From positions 11,845,306 through 11,909,305 of the forward strand of contig JABBOT010000001.1 in assembly GCA_016165875.1 (NCBI GenBank): a stretch of 64,000 nt of DNA, written 5' to 3'. The translations under genes were made by a program, and so were the position numbers. The notes below the pieces were generated by a model. That model ran no database searches and was not told the DNA's origin. It saw nothing but the letters and a program-made list of their open reading frames with translations. This DNA comes from Acanthopleura granulata. Taxonomy: Eukaryota; Mollusca; Polyplacophora; Chitonida; Chitonidae. Shown here in pieces: positions 55,401 through 64,000 of this stretch (position 1 is the stretch's first letter; each line of letters opens with the position of its first letter).

Positions 55401-58400
55401 CATTTTTTCAACCATTATTTGTCATAGTTTATACCAGCAAAATTAGCTGGCAGTACTTCAACACACTTCATAGATACAGCCAATCCCTCCCCGTCCCCAC
55501 CATTTTCTGTGCGCCTGAATCTTGGATACAAAATCGAATTAGTGTTTTTATACCTCCACTTACGTGTTGGAGGGAAACTTTTAATTTAGCTGTAGAAGCG
55601 TGGACTCAACTCGTAGAGGTGCCCAGCTTATAAAACTGGTCACTTTACTCTCTTTAAATCTCATTTACGGTGTTCGCAGCTCTCTCAAATCACGTCTTCA
55701 CCGTTCTTCGCGCCCCTCTCTGTTCATGTCCTTTTCGATCTTCGTACCTTTCTCAGGTCCTACCTGCCTTTCCCGTTCTTCTTACACCTATGGGTTAATA
55801 CTTTCCGTTCGTCTTACCTTTCTTAAATAACATCCTTTCCGTTCTTTGTACCCCCCTCCCCCTTCAAATTACATCATTTCCTTTCTTCAAACGCCTATAA
55901 ATTAAGTTCTTTCTGTTCTTCTTAATCCTCTTAAATCACGTCGTTTCCGTTCCTCGTGACACCTCAAATCACGTCACAATGACGTCACTTCATGTCTCTG
56001 TTTCCAGATGACGAATGTTACACAGCACCACTGAAAGACTCTGATACATTTATTTTCCCCTTCAAGATTCGGAACGGCAAAGGTAAGTACACAAGTCAAC
56101 GGCATTCCCAAACTAAAATGGATTAATGTTCGTACGGGACTGTGAATGTTTAAATTGATATTGATATAGGTATTTGTATTGTTCCTGCTGGAAATATATT
56201 AGACAGAAAATTGTCATTGTGATATTGACACCTTTATTATGGAGAGTAAGTGTGTATGTAAAAGAAGGTGTATATACGACAACTGATGCCTTGGGAAGGG
56301 TTTGTGTCGTCACATCCAAGAGAATGATATGTTAAGTGATGTATCACTGAAATTTAAGCGGCTAGATTTTAGATCAGCTTCAGGATGCAACTTCAGAAAG
56401 CGAAGTTATTTTCCCTGTTCTTAGAGCGTATAATGAGCTCGACGGAGGCTCTGAAGTTCGGTAAGAACGACAACGAGGTGTACATGGGCCGGACGATAGT
56501 TCGGGATATCCCTGTGGATCACTGGCGCTCCTGTATACGATACCCCAACGTCAACAACGAGACCGTCACCATCGACTACTACTTTGCTGGTAAGACCAAC
56601 AAATCAAAGTGTGCTGTATTTAAGTTGTGGAAAATGTTTAAATGTTTAATGACTGCCTATTGATTTGAAATAAAATACATGACAGGTGTTATTTTTCCCT
56701 GTTTAGCCAACTTCAGTCCCCTGCAGTTTAGGCCTCTATTTTTCCTTTGTTAACAGTCACATTGTCACACTCCCACAGCTTATGTGGAACCAGATGCCAT
56801 CTGTCACAAGATCATTGGTTATTTGTGACCAGATACCAAATGTCACACGGTCATCGGTTATTTGTGATCAGATACAAAGTGTCACACGGTCATCGGTTAT
56901 TTGTGACCAGATATCAGGTGTCACACTATCCCAGGTTATATGTGACCAGATACCAACTGTGTTATGGGTTATGTGTGGCGGAACACCAAGGGTCAGACTA
57001 TCACCAGTTATATGTGATCGGATTCCAAGTGTCACATTAGGATGGGTTATGTGTAACCAGATACCAAGTGTTAAACTATCACCGGTTACAGTATATGTGA
57101 ACAGAAACCCAGTGTCGAGAAATCGGAAAGACTTATATAACCGGTTATGTGTGTCCGTTACCAAGTGTTGCACTCTCTTTTGTTTTGAATCATTTATTTA
57201 TACATCTCATAAGTGTTCTGTAGGCCTCAACCTACTCTTCCATATTCATTGTCTTGTTCAATCTTGTGTTTGCTATGCACCTTTGTACATCGCACAGAGC
57301 CGTGCTACTGTCTGTAACCTTAATGTTTCTTTTCACAGTTAACTCCCTTTGGACGATGGGTGCTGGAGCTGTGGCCACCCCAATTAAGTCTGTTTTTCAC
57401 GGCCAGGGTAGTACGACCGAAGGACTGTACGAATATTATCAGTATTACGAATACGTGTATTTTGAAGATTACCTGCCGAACGACAACGAACCTTTCATGG
57501 TAAAAAAGTCAAATTCACCTATTTCGTGCAGATCTGTACAGCTTATACTCAGAAGAGCATGGATAGGCCTAGCTGTTGTGATAAACTGAACTCTACTGGC
57601 TTTTTAATGTCACCGCCGCTTTAGTTCTCGTGTACTGTAAAGTCACTTGTGACGAATTAGAGAAACAAACCCAAAGCAAATAACGCAAAAGAGGACAGAA
57701 GAAAACTGCCCAAAATCCTAAGGGCGGAATGATTTCCCATTTAAGGATTCATTGTCATCATTTACACTATAAGTAACATGAGGAGATCCACACGGTATGG
57801 CTGCAGTATTGCTGAAGTGGTGTTAAACCATAATCATTTTAATATTCCTTCAGCTGAAAGGTGCAGGTTGTGTCGAACGGCCAAAAATGACTTTGCTGTG
57901 TGTCATGTGTAATGATATTTTAACATAGTTACCAGGCACACAATTATACTCTTATCAGGCAAAAGATATCAGCAATATTTTTGGAAAATTGCAAAGTCAA
58001 GTTTATTGTGACTTTTGTCATGTAACGACAGTGACCATTTTATCCCTTCCTTTTGGCGAAAGCGAGCTTATTTGTATATGTGATGAAGTGAAGTATGTAC
58101 AGTTTTTCGTACAGATCCCCGCAGTGATGTATTGTCTATGTTACTTGTTACAGACACCCCCAGTGATGCATTGTCTATGTTACTTGTTACAGATCCCTCC
58201 ATTCATGTATTGTATGTGCTACTTGTTATAGAAACCTCCAGTGATGTACGGTCTATGTCACTTGTAATAGATCCCTCCATTGATGTATTGCCTACGTTAC
58301 TTGTTACAGACACCCCCAATGATGTATTGCACAGGACGGAAAAACACAAAGCCGATGCCAACGCTTCCCAGTCAGTTCACGTTCAGAGCTGAATCCGTGA

Positions 58401-61400
58401 TGGACACGATCTCTCTGGTATTGGCGTATGACGTGAGTACCACTGTGACCATACCCGTCATCATAATCAGTCTCATGTTTCAAGATTTCAGTAACGGTCA
58501 CGATTTCGTTGGCATAAGGCGTTTTCATAGTTATAACTACTTGAACAACATCATGATAGCCAGTTTTCAGTACAAGATTTCAGTAATGGACATGATTTGT
58601 TTGGTAATGGTATGCGACGCGAGTACAACTGTTACGACACCGTCATCATTACCAATTTCAGATATAATAGTTTTTTAACAAGTGAAGTACTTGCTAATTG
58701 CTAGTCATAAAAGCTTATAAAGGGTTTAATACTGATTATTCGGTTCCATCTCCAGATGTGGTACGACGAAGACTCTCAGCTCACTCGGACTGATGGCACT
58801 CCCCTACAGACAGCCGATAACCAATACGGAACAGACCCTTTCACGGAGATCCGTGACTTCAAGTCAGGTTTGTCGTTTGTGTCTAAAGTAGCACGCTCAT
58901 CATATCTGACATACGCATCTAGCTATCTCTCAACATTTATGGCGTCGCATCGTGACAGGAAAACAGCAATTATCTTGATAGTGATTGAAGAGACAACAAA
59001 TTCTAACGCATTTTTAAATAAAATCCTTGATACCAATTCAAAGGACACCGTCTTCATGGTAGCAAACAAAAATCATGAGAAAATCTGGCAGTTAATTTTC
59101 CCAATATGTCTGTCTGACAATCTGCATGCCTGTCCGCCCGTCTGTCAGTCTCTCTGTCCGTTCAACCGTCTCTTTATTGCCTGGGTCTCATATAAGTACC
59201 GTCTTGTCCACAGGAATCCGCTACACTGTGGACAGACTCCTGGGTAACTGCTCCGTGGCACCTCTAGACGCGGGCCTTACAGACTCCAGAAACAGTAACG
59301 GTAACATCGTGCTCAAAAACCAGGAACAGCTGTTTAACCTGGATGGGGGCAACTTTACCTACGTGGGGCAGGTAGGGTTGAGAGAGTCGAATACATGTAA
59401 CGGTACACGCTTTCGTTGATCGCGACATAATTTGAGACATGCATGACATGTAGATTTCAGGATCACAATTGAGCATTAAAATGTACTTTTCTGGCCACGC
59501 ATTTGAATGAATTACCCAAATGAATGAAGAACAATGAATTCATGTATTCTGAAAAGTGCCAGTCTGATTTTACACGATTTAGCATCACTGACATCAGACC
59601 CAAATACTGAAGTCGAAATGAATAAAAAAGGAATGGAATCAATGACTTTGCATTATTGTCATCAGTCTGATTTAAAGAGTGTCGTTAAGGAATCCGTATT
59701 CATTTTCAGCGCAAAAACCGAAATATCATGACGGATGTATGGGTGGGACACAGAAGTGACTTTCCATACGGAACAAACTTGACGTCCACGTGGGAATGGC
59801 ACTTCTCACAGGTAATAGTTAACAGATCAAGCCATTTCACTGTTCAGACTGCAGCTGTAGAATGATCATTGCCTGTGACTGGATTCGTACATAAAATTTT
59901 CAAACCCTTTGATCTTTATCGCTGATAATGTCTTCTGTGAGTTGTATCGATTTGTCCCACATCTAAATTTGCCCGTGGCAGGATAGATTGACATATGCCT
60001 TGCTGCTGATGGTTATTTCCCTTCCAATGGAAGTATAATTAAATGTGTCACTTTGAATGTCGTTCTTCGAGTGTATAACATGAAGTCTTTATGAACAAGT
60101 GATGCAGAATGAAGTGATTCCTGCGTGTATCACTTATATGTGTTAATTCTGCCCTTCAGCCAGGGATATACTTCAATACGGGAGACCCCAGGAATACCCA
60201 CCCCGTAGGCTTTGCCGTTAACGTCGTCGAGGTAAGGCGCTTTGGTTGATATTGATAAGACTTCTTGCTTTGGTTATCAAGTGCTTAAGGATTCGTGTGT
60301 GAAAATATTATTAAACTCATTTTACTTTAGTTAAGCAGTATAATTTTACTGTTACCTAATGCACAAAACCGTTGTTGATCAGCTTATATGTTGTAAGTGT
60401 GCTGAACTGTATCAACGTTAAAGTTGATGTTAATTTGCCTTCATGAACATGCATCAGTATCATTGACCATCATGAATATGCATCAGCGTTATTGTCATTG
60501 CAAGGTACCCCTTGGTTATCAGTACAACATCATCGACTTCGATGACTCACCTATTGACTTCTCTGCCTTTGACATCACCCCGTGCTTTGTTGATGGGGAG
60601 ATACAACGGTTCCAGCTTGATCTGATGACAGGTGAGTGGAAATACAGCGGTTCCTGTCTGACCTGATGACAGGTAAGTGGAAATACAACGGTCCCAGCTT
60701 GATCTGATGACAGGTGAGTGGAAATACAACAACGGTTCCAGCCTGACCTGAGTATAGGTAAGGAGAAATACCAAATTGAAATGAGAGAGCTAAGGGGAGA
60801 TACAGCGGTTCCAGCTCGACCCGATGAGAGGTAAGTAAAGGACAGCGGTTCCAACTTGACCTGAGTATATGCAGGGATACCAACGTGACCTGTGGACAGG
60901 TATTGGGAGATACAACTGTACCAGATGAACTTAAATACAGGTTCGAGGAAACAAGCGGTCGTAGCTTGACCTGAGAACAGTGAAAGATTTATCTCCTCAT
61001 ATGTTTAATATTGTCCTTGTTCCAAGAACTTTTAAGGTTGTTTTACTCCGTGGTTGAGAATGTTGTTGTGTATGACTGCTGTTGGGTTTATGGCTGGGAG
61101 AAACAAAACTGAGCCTGGATGAAGCCACCGCCTTGACCAGGTACTTGACAAGCTTCCTGACTTAATGCTGCTACCTTTACAGAATATCTGAATACAGGTA
61201 TTTTTATCACAAGTTGTAGTTCATGCAATATAAATTAAAGTTATGAATAATAATGTTACGACATTTAAACTAAAATTTAGTTTTTTTTCTAACGTTTTGT
61301 TGATGTCATTTATATGATTTATATATATTACATGTAGCCTCTGGTGATGCCGTGCCAGATTTTGACTTACTGCCCATGAAGAAGGGTATCCGCTCCGCTG

Positions 61401-63283
61401 TCATGACCCAGGCTGGAGTCTCTGTGCTCAGGGTCCAGGAGGTCGAGGTGAGCAGTCCTCTGTTATTACACCACCTTATAACTTTATGGTGACGACTGAA
61501 ACCCTGCCCATTAAATAAAACGCATACTACACATCTTTTTTCATTTATTACCCCCGGCCAAAATTGTGCTCTTCCTTCCGTCCATAAACAGGCTATTTCT
61601 TGAAGCTTGTAGCCAGGTTGACCCAATTTATATAATGTCTACAGTTAGGCGGTGGGAAGAACCCTATTTTTGTCGACCTTGTCATTAGTTTTCAAGGTCG
61701 ATTTGGGTCATTTAAGTTATATTTTGTGACAGTTATGTCATGTATCTCTTGAAAGCCACAGTTTTTTACAAACTTGAACTTTATGAGCACCAATCAGAAG
61801 AATCCTGTTGTTTTTCTTTGGCCTTTATCTTTCGTATTTATTTAGTATTTTTTATTCTCTTTATTATTTCAGGTGATACACTATCAACAATGTCGGTTGA
61901 ATTTTTAAAGCAATTTCTCATCAAACTTGGACCACATATCCACCGAGTACTGTATAAGAACGCTATTGTTTTCATTGACCTTGACCTACTTAAAGTTTTT
62001 TTTTTTATGACCGAGGGGTATTGAATTAGTTGCACGGTATTTTTCATGTCATCCTGCAGGTTGATTACGACCAGAAGGGCGTGCATGTGTCATTCGCGCT
62101 CCTGGGAGCGCCCCCCATCTCCGGTGACGCCCCCTTCAATGCACAGCCTGACTTGCCGCTAGATGTCGTCGCCAACAAACTTACAACAAGTATAGATAAC
62201 GCAGTTTTCAATGTCACCGTGAACAAAGGTGGCCAAAAGGTAATACCAAAGACAAAGATTAGAAAATAGTTAAGTTGTTTGATTTACCGTCACACTTTTA
62301 AATTAAAGAACTCGCATCTATTTTGAGTTTCCTCCCTCCTGGCCGCTGTCGTATAAGTGAAAGGGACCCGTTCTTGAGTACGGTGTAACATTTGTGTTGC
62401 CAAAAGTTCGTTATTGGTTTCCTGTGTAAGGCAATTTCGTGGAGAAAACCATACATTTCTCTCATATAGACTTGTACGTGTCTACAGATTGTACTGAAGG
62501 CAGTAGTGGGCAGTCTGAAACAGTTAATAAAAACAGAAGACGGCAAACTGGTGCTTATAGAGGCTGTGTCTTCCACATCGCCTAATCCGACAACTACAGG
62601 AACATCCGGGCCTCTAGGACAAAACTCACCTCAAGGTCATGGACTTAGCTCAGGTAAATGTGTTAAGCGCATGCGCAGTCCAGATATCTCTGTCGCGATG
62701 GTGTAGGGGTTGATCCATGACGTCTGTCAGAAGTGGTGCATTACTCTATCAGTTGTGTGAATGAGAGGAGAGTTTTATAGCCATTTCCAGCAATCTGGGT
62801 GTCGCACTTTTGAAATGTCGTACCTAGCCTAATTCTAAAAGCGCCATTTGCTCTAGAAAGGCTTTTCTTCCTTTTCTGTCCTCTTGTCCTGTCTGAAGGG
62901 CGAAAGTTAGATTTGCAGTTTAGCCAACTGTTTTAATTTGATTGGAAAGGAACTCATTGGAAAGGCGAAAATCTGCAATTCAGGTTAACACGGGATATTT
63001 CACATTCTGAACTGAACTATATGTAACTGTGTATGCCTCGGTAGGCTTTAGTATTAGGCATTTGTATATAACTAGCACGTAGAAGTATCCTGTCTCCAAT
63101 TTAGAGCAAACATCAACAAGACTTGCCATCAGTAACACTGTTCACATTCTGCTTACAGGCGCAGTTACTGGAATCGCCATAGCCTTGCTAATCGTTGGTT
63201 CAGTCATTGGCGCATGCGTGACTTACGCTTTACACCGGAAAAGATTCATTGGCTATTCCATACAAATGGAGAGGTTTCAGTGA
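46334..63283 (+). CDS. Two-unit LolA-like/DUF7959-type type I membrane protein, complete
   Basis: 28 coding exons, 3,720 nt, 1,239 residues. Exons: 46334-46424, 46830-47033, 47762-47836, 48058-48213, 49186-49331, 49577-49699, 49971-50082, 50455-50609, 51154-51255, 51882-51953, 52533-52659, 52951-53060, 53495-53674, 54056-54236, 54545-54754, 56008-56082, 56425-56589, 57339-57499, 58310-58432, 58756-58867, 59214-59371, 59710-59811, 60160-60231, 60505-60631, 61338-61447, 62060-62239, 62488-62653, 63159-63283. Signal peptide, unit 1 (about 32-611), RRRR (607-610), unit 2 (612-1198), TM (about 1202-1223), 16-residue basic tail. Motifs of both units: LEEYF, RxIPVDHW, MWYDxDxQLTR, GIRYxxD, NFTYVGQ, LTSTWEWHFS, GYQYNxxDFDDSPxDFS. 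I assign it to the PTHR36902-like metazoan surface proteins from memory; the molecular function is unknown. LolA-like folds in general bind lipid, so ligand binding is only an inference. Confidence 0.85.
46830..54236 (+). CDS. Unit 1 exon cassette (13 exons) of the surface protein
   Basis: Phase-1 acceptor at the left and phase-1 donor at the right. Sub-blocks: LolA-like region 1 (46830-48213; IYLEEYF, RNIPVDHWQAC, IDYFFS), a YYEYIYFQDYLPP link (49186-49331), LolA-like region 2 (49577-51255; MWYDYDNQLTR, GNCTVSAI, NFTYVGQ, TSTWEWHFS), and a C-terminal DUF7959-like region (51882-54236; FNTGD, DFDDSPLDFS, ITPCF, LLRIQEVQVDF). Sequons such as NATK, NKT, NCT, NQS, NFT and NKS suggest N-glycosylation. 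It ends in a Pro/Thr/Val linker with SSPRRRRD. Confidence 0.8.
50933..51116 (+). repeat. 20-bp minisatellite, about nine copies (second copy)
   Basis: The contracted form of the array at 35034-35399, with the same unit and the same position before the exon at 51154. Confidence 0.95.
51954..52267 (+). repeat. 39-bp minisatellite, eight copies (second copy)
   Basis: Same array as at 36287-36560 with one more unit. Confidence 0.95.
54545..62653 (+). CDS. Unit 2 exon cassette (13 exons) of the surface protein
   Basis: Paralogous to unit 1 exon for exon. Lengths of unit 1/unit 2 exons (second copy): 204/210, 75/75, 156/165, 146/161, 123/123, 112/112, 155/158, 102/102, 72/72, 127/127, 110/110, 180/180, 181/166, with the same phases. 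Conserved blocks include TIYLEEYFNQTGNKAEIR, RDIPVDHWRSC, IDYYFA, MWYDEDSQLTR, GNCSVAPL, NFTYVGQ, LTSTWEWHFSQ and DFDDSPIDFS. The linker after it (STSPNPTTTGTSGPL) lacks the Arg run of unit 1. Confidence 0.85.
56782..57085 (+). repeat. 39-bp minisatellite in unit-2 intron 3, second copy
   Basis: The equivalent of 41139-41480, one unit shorter. Confidence 0.9.
57339..63283 (+). CDS. Surface protein exons unique to the second copy
   Basis: The eleven exons from 57339-57499 to 63159-63283 lie beyond the duplicated segment. They carry the YYEYVYFEDYLP link, LolA-like region 2, the DUF7959-like region of unit 2 and the membrane span. The in-phase donor at 40916 of the first copy would join equally well to 57339, as expected if both copies are alleles of the same gene. 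Confidence 0.8.
58112..58338 (+). repeat. 39-bp tandem copies of an acceptor and exon start
   Basis: Acceptor-like cag/tag triplets sit at 58112, 58151, 58190, 58229, 58268 and 58307, exactly 39 bp apart. Each is followed by 'a.ccc.cca..gatgtattg' like the true exon start (ACACCCCCAATGATGTATTG at 58310). Only the last is followed by the conserved exon. Confidence 0.95.
58393..58665 (+). repeat. Duplicated exon-end and donor segment
   Basis: The real exon end and intron start (GTGATGGACACGATC...TATGAC/gtgagtacc..cgtcatcat) are copied in diverged form at about 58582-58655 (gtaatggacatgatttgttt, gcgacgcgagtacaa, ccgtcatcatt). A shorter middle copy begins near 58490. Confidence 0.75.
60604..60960 (+). 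repeat. 41-44-bp tandem copies of an exon-end/donor segment
   Basis: The true exon end CGGTTCCAGCTTGATCTGATGACAG/gtgagtgg is followed by copies with donors at about 60673, 60714, 60758 and 60830, then fading copies. Spacing is 41, 41 and then about 44 bp. Use of a later donor would shift the frame. Confidence 0.9.
62328..62396 (+). repeat. SINE tail fragment
   Basis: tcctggccgctgtcgtataa then gtgaaa...ttcttgagtacggtgtaaca matches the end of the SINE, in the intron before exon 62488-62653. Confidence 0.6.
63159..63283 (+). CDS. Surface protein last exon: transmembrane helix and tail
   Basis: The acceptor attctgcttacag/GC completes Gly. The exon encodes GIAIALLIVGSVIGACV plus flanking residues as one membrane span, then HRKRFIGYSIQMERFQ and TGA at 63281-63283. 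Positive charges directly after the helix fit a type I orientation with a cytosolic tail. Confidence 0.9.
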
Positions 63284-64000
63284 AGACATCTGTGGCTATA
63301 GTGGCTTGTGTACTTTGATGCAGGGGTACTTTTCGTTGACTGTGAACCCTTGTATCATCAAAATGAAATGCAACGGATGCTTTTTGAAGGATGGGTGAGG
63401 AAAGATTTCAAGTCGCATGGCAGGCTAAATTAGATAATGGTTTTTAAAGACAACAATTATCAAAATTAAACAGGGAGTTTTGCTCATTTACAGCATAATA
63501 GTAGTTTTGGGTTCTTTTTGAGATGTCAGTTTTGTATGTGTCAGTTTTGAGGACAAGAGTAACACCCATGTCGGAATGAAAAACTACGCTGCTTGCTGAT
63601 ACACGTGATTTTATATATAAGGTTAACTTTACAAACACGAATTTGTGTATAGATATAGCCGAGATACATGAGAACCTACTTCCCACAGCTATAACAGTGG
63701 AACAATGGCTGGAGAAAGGGTTACCATGTCCTATATTGCCAGGTATTAGTATTTTATCTTGATGTTTAAACAAGATAAATGCGACGTTTAATGGCGCCGA
63801 ACCTTTCACGTAACTATAGACTTGTGTAGTGAAGTAGGTTTATACACATACTTTACACGTGTGTTACACGCGCACGCCTGTAAGTTCTATCTCGTTTGTA
63901 TTATTGATAATCATGTATTTCCGCCGATGAGCAAGTTTTCCTAGTCATATGTTTTAATAGTTGACCATGTCTACTATGTAGTTATTTATTTCTTTACCCA
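63284..64000. other. 3' UTR and downstream sequence of the surface-protein gene
   Basis: No further exon seen after the stop at 63281-63283. An ATTAAA-type signal lies near 63465; a longer UTR is possible. Confidence 0.35.

Larger units (their letters stand above)
41669..57259. repeat. 15.6-kb duplicated segment, second copy
   Basis: Begins directly after the N gap at the position equivalent to 25861 and remains homologous to the first copy up to 57259 (equivalent to 41655). It then runs without a break into unique sequence holding the rest of the gene. Length differences lie mostly in minisatellites (20-bp array 9 instead of about 18 copies; 39-bp array 8 instead of 7). Confidence 0.95.

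Noticed and set aside
25861..57259. Two independent functional tandem genes
   Set aside because: Not excluded, but the exact coincidence of both segment borders with the N gap, and the mid-intron truncation of the first, favour unmerged haplotypes.
57989..58392. Frames with MYCLCYLLQ repeats
   Set aside because: They come from tandem copies of an acceptor region and are interrupted by TAG before the real exon.
58756..59247. 163-codon frame as a separate gene
   Set aside because: Its first 37 residues are the MWYDEDSQLTR exon; the rest is read-through into the intron past the donor at 58868.
61740..62024. 94-codon + frame with hydrophobic segment
   Set aside because: Lies in an intron between exons 61338-61447 and 62060-62239, which splice together in phase without it.

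Overview
The window is animal nuclear DNA. Genes are split by many GT-AG introns, intergenic distances are long, and a tRNA-derived SINE recurs whose 3' half (a 'gtaaaacaccaatcaaataaataaa'-type tail plus a 'cgacggcggccagcattatggtggg' core) I associate from memory with molluscs and other lophotrochozoans. A mollusc or brachiopod is the best guess; the sequence does not settle it. Coding exons were found by joining open frames across splice sites with matching phases.

Layout. (1) 1951-5607, + strand: the last three coding exons of LIX1 (Drosophila lowfat family); the N-terminal exon lies upstream of the window. (2) 19701-11376, - strand: a four-exon gene for a 1,428-residue secreted protein: signal peptide, LRRNT, about 21 leucine-rich repeats, LRRCT, a ~450-residue Arg/Thr/Pro/Ser-rich basic linker, and a C-terminal trypsin-like domain that has lost its catalytic His and Ser. 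I know of no named family with this order of domains. (3) 30434-63283, + strand: a large type I membrane protein gene that looks like the metazoan LolA-like/DUF7959 surface proteins (PTHR36902-type; recalled, not searched). Its ectodomain is two homologous ~590-residue units, each encoded by 13 exons in the same order and phases, joined through an Arg-Arg-Arg-Arg site and followed by one transmembrane helix and a short basic tail.

The third locus appears nearly twice. 25861-41655 and 41669-57259 are near-identical copies of one ~15.7 kb segment, separated only by 13 Ns. The first copy stops at the gap inside an intron and the second starts at the gap in intergenic sequence. Two unmerged haplotypes placed in tandem explain this best, so there is probably one gene in life. 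Its full reading uses the second copy plus the unique sequence after 57259 (28 coding exons, 3,720 nt, 1,239 residues).

A recurrent oddity of this gene is that its introns carry tandem repeats, several of which start on, or copy, the adjacent splice site (donors at 33436, 36287, 36954 and 60632; acceptor before 58310; a perfect hairpin on the donor at 35539). Three unrelated arrays have a period of exactly 39 bp. Other repeats are a foldback element at 23012-23339, a MITE-like inverted repeat near 37.6 kb and scattered SINE pieces. Nothing else in the intergenic stretches looks like a gene.
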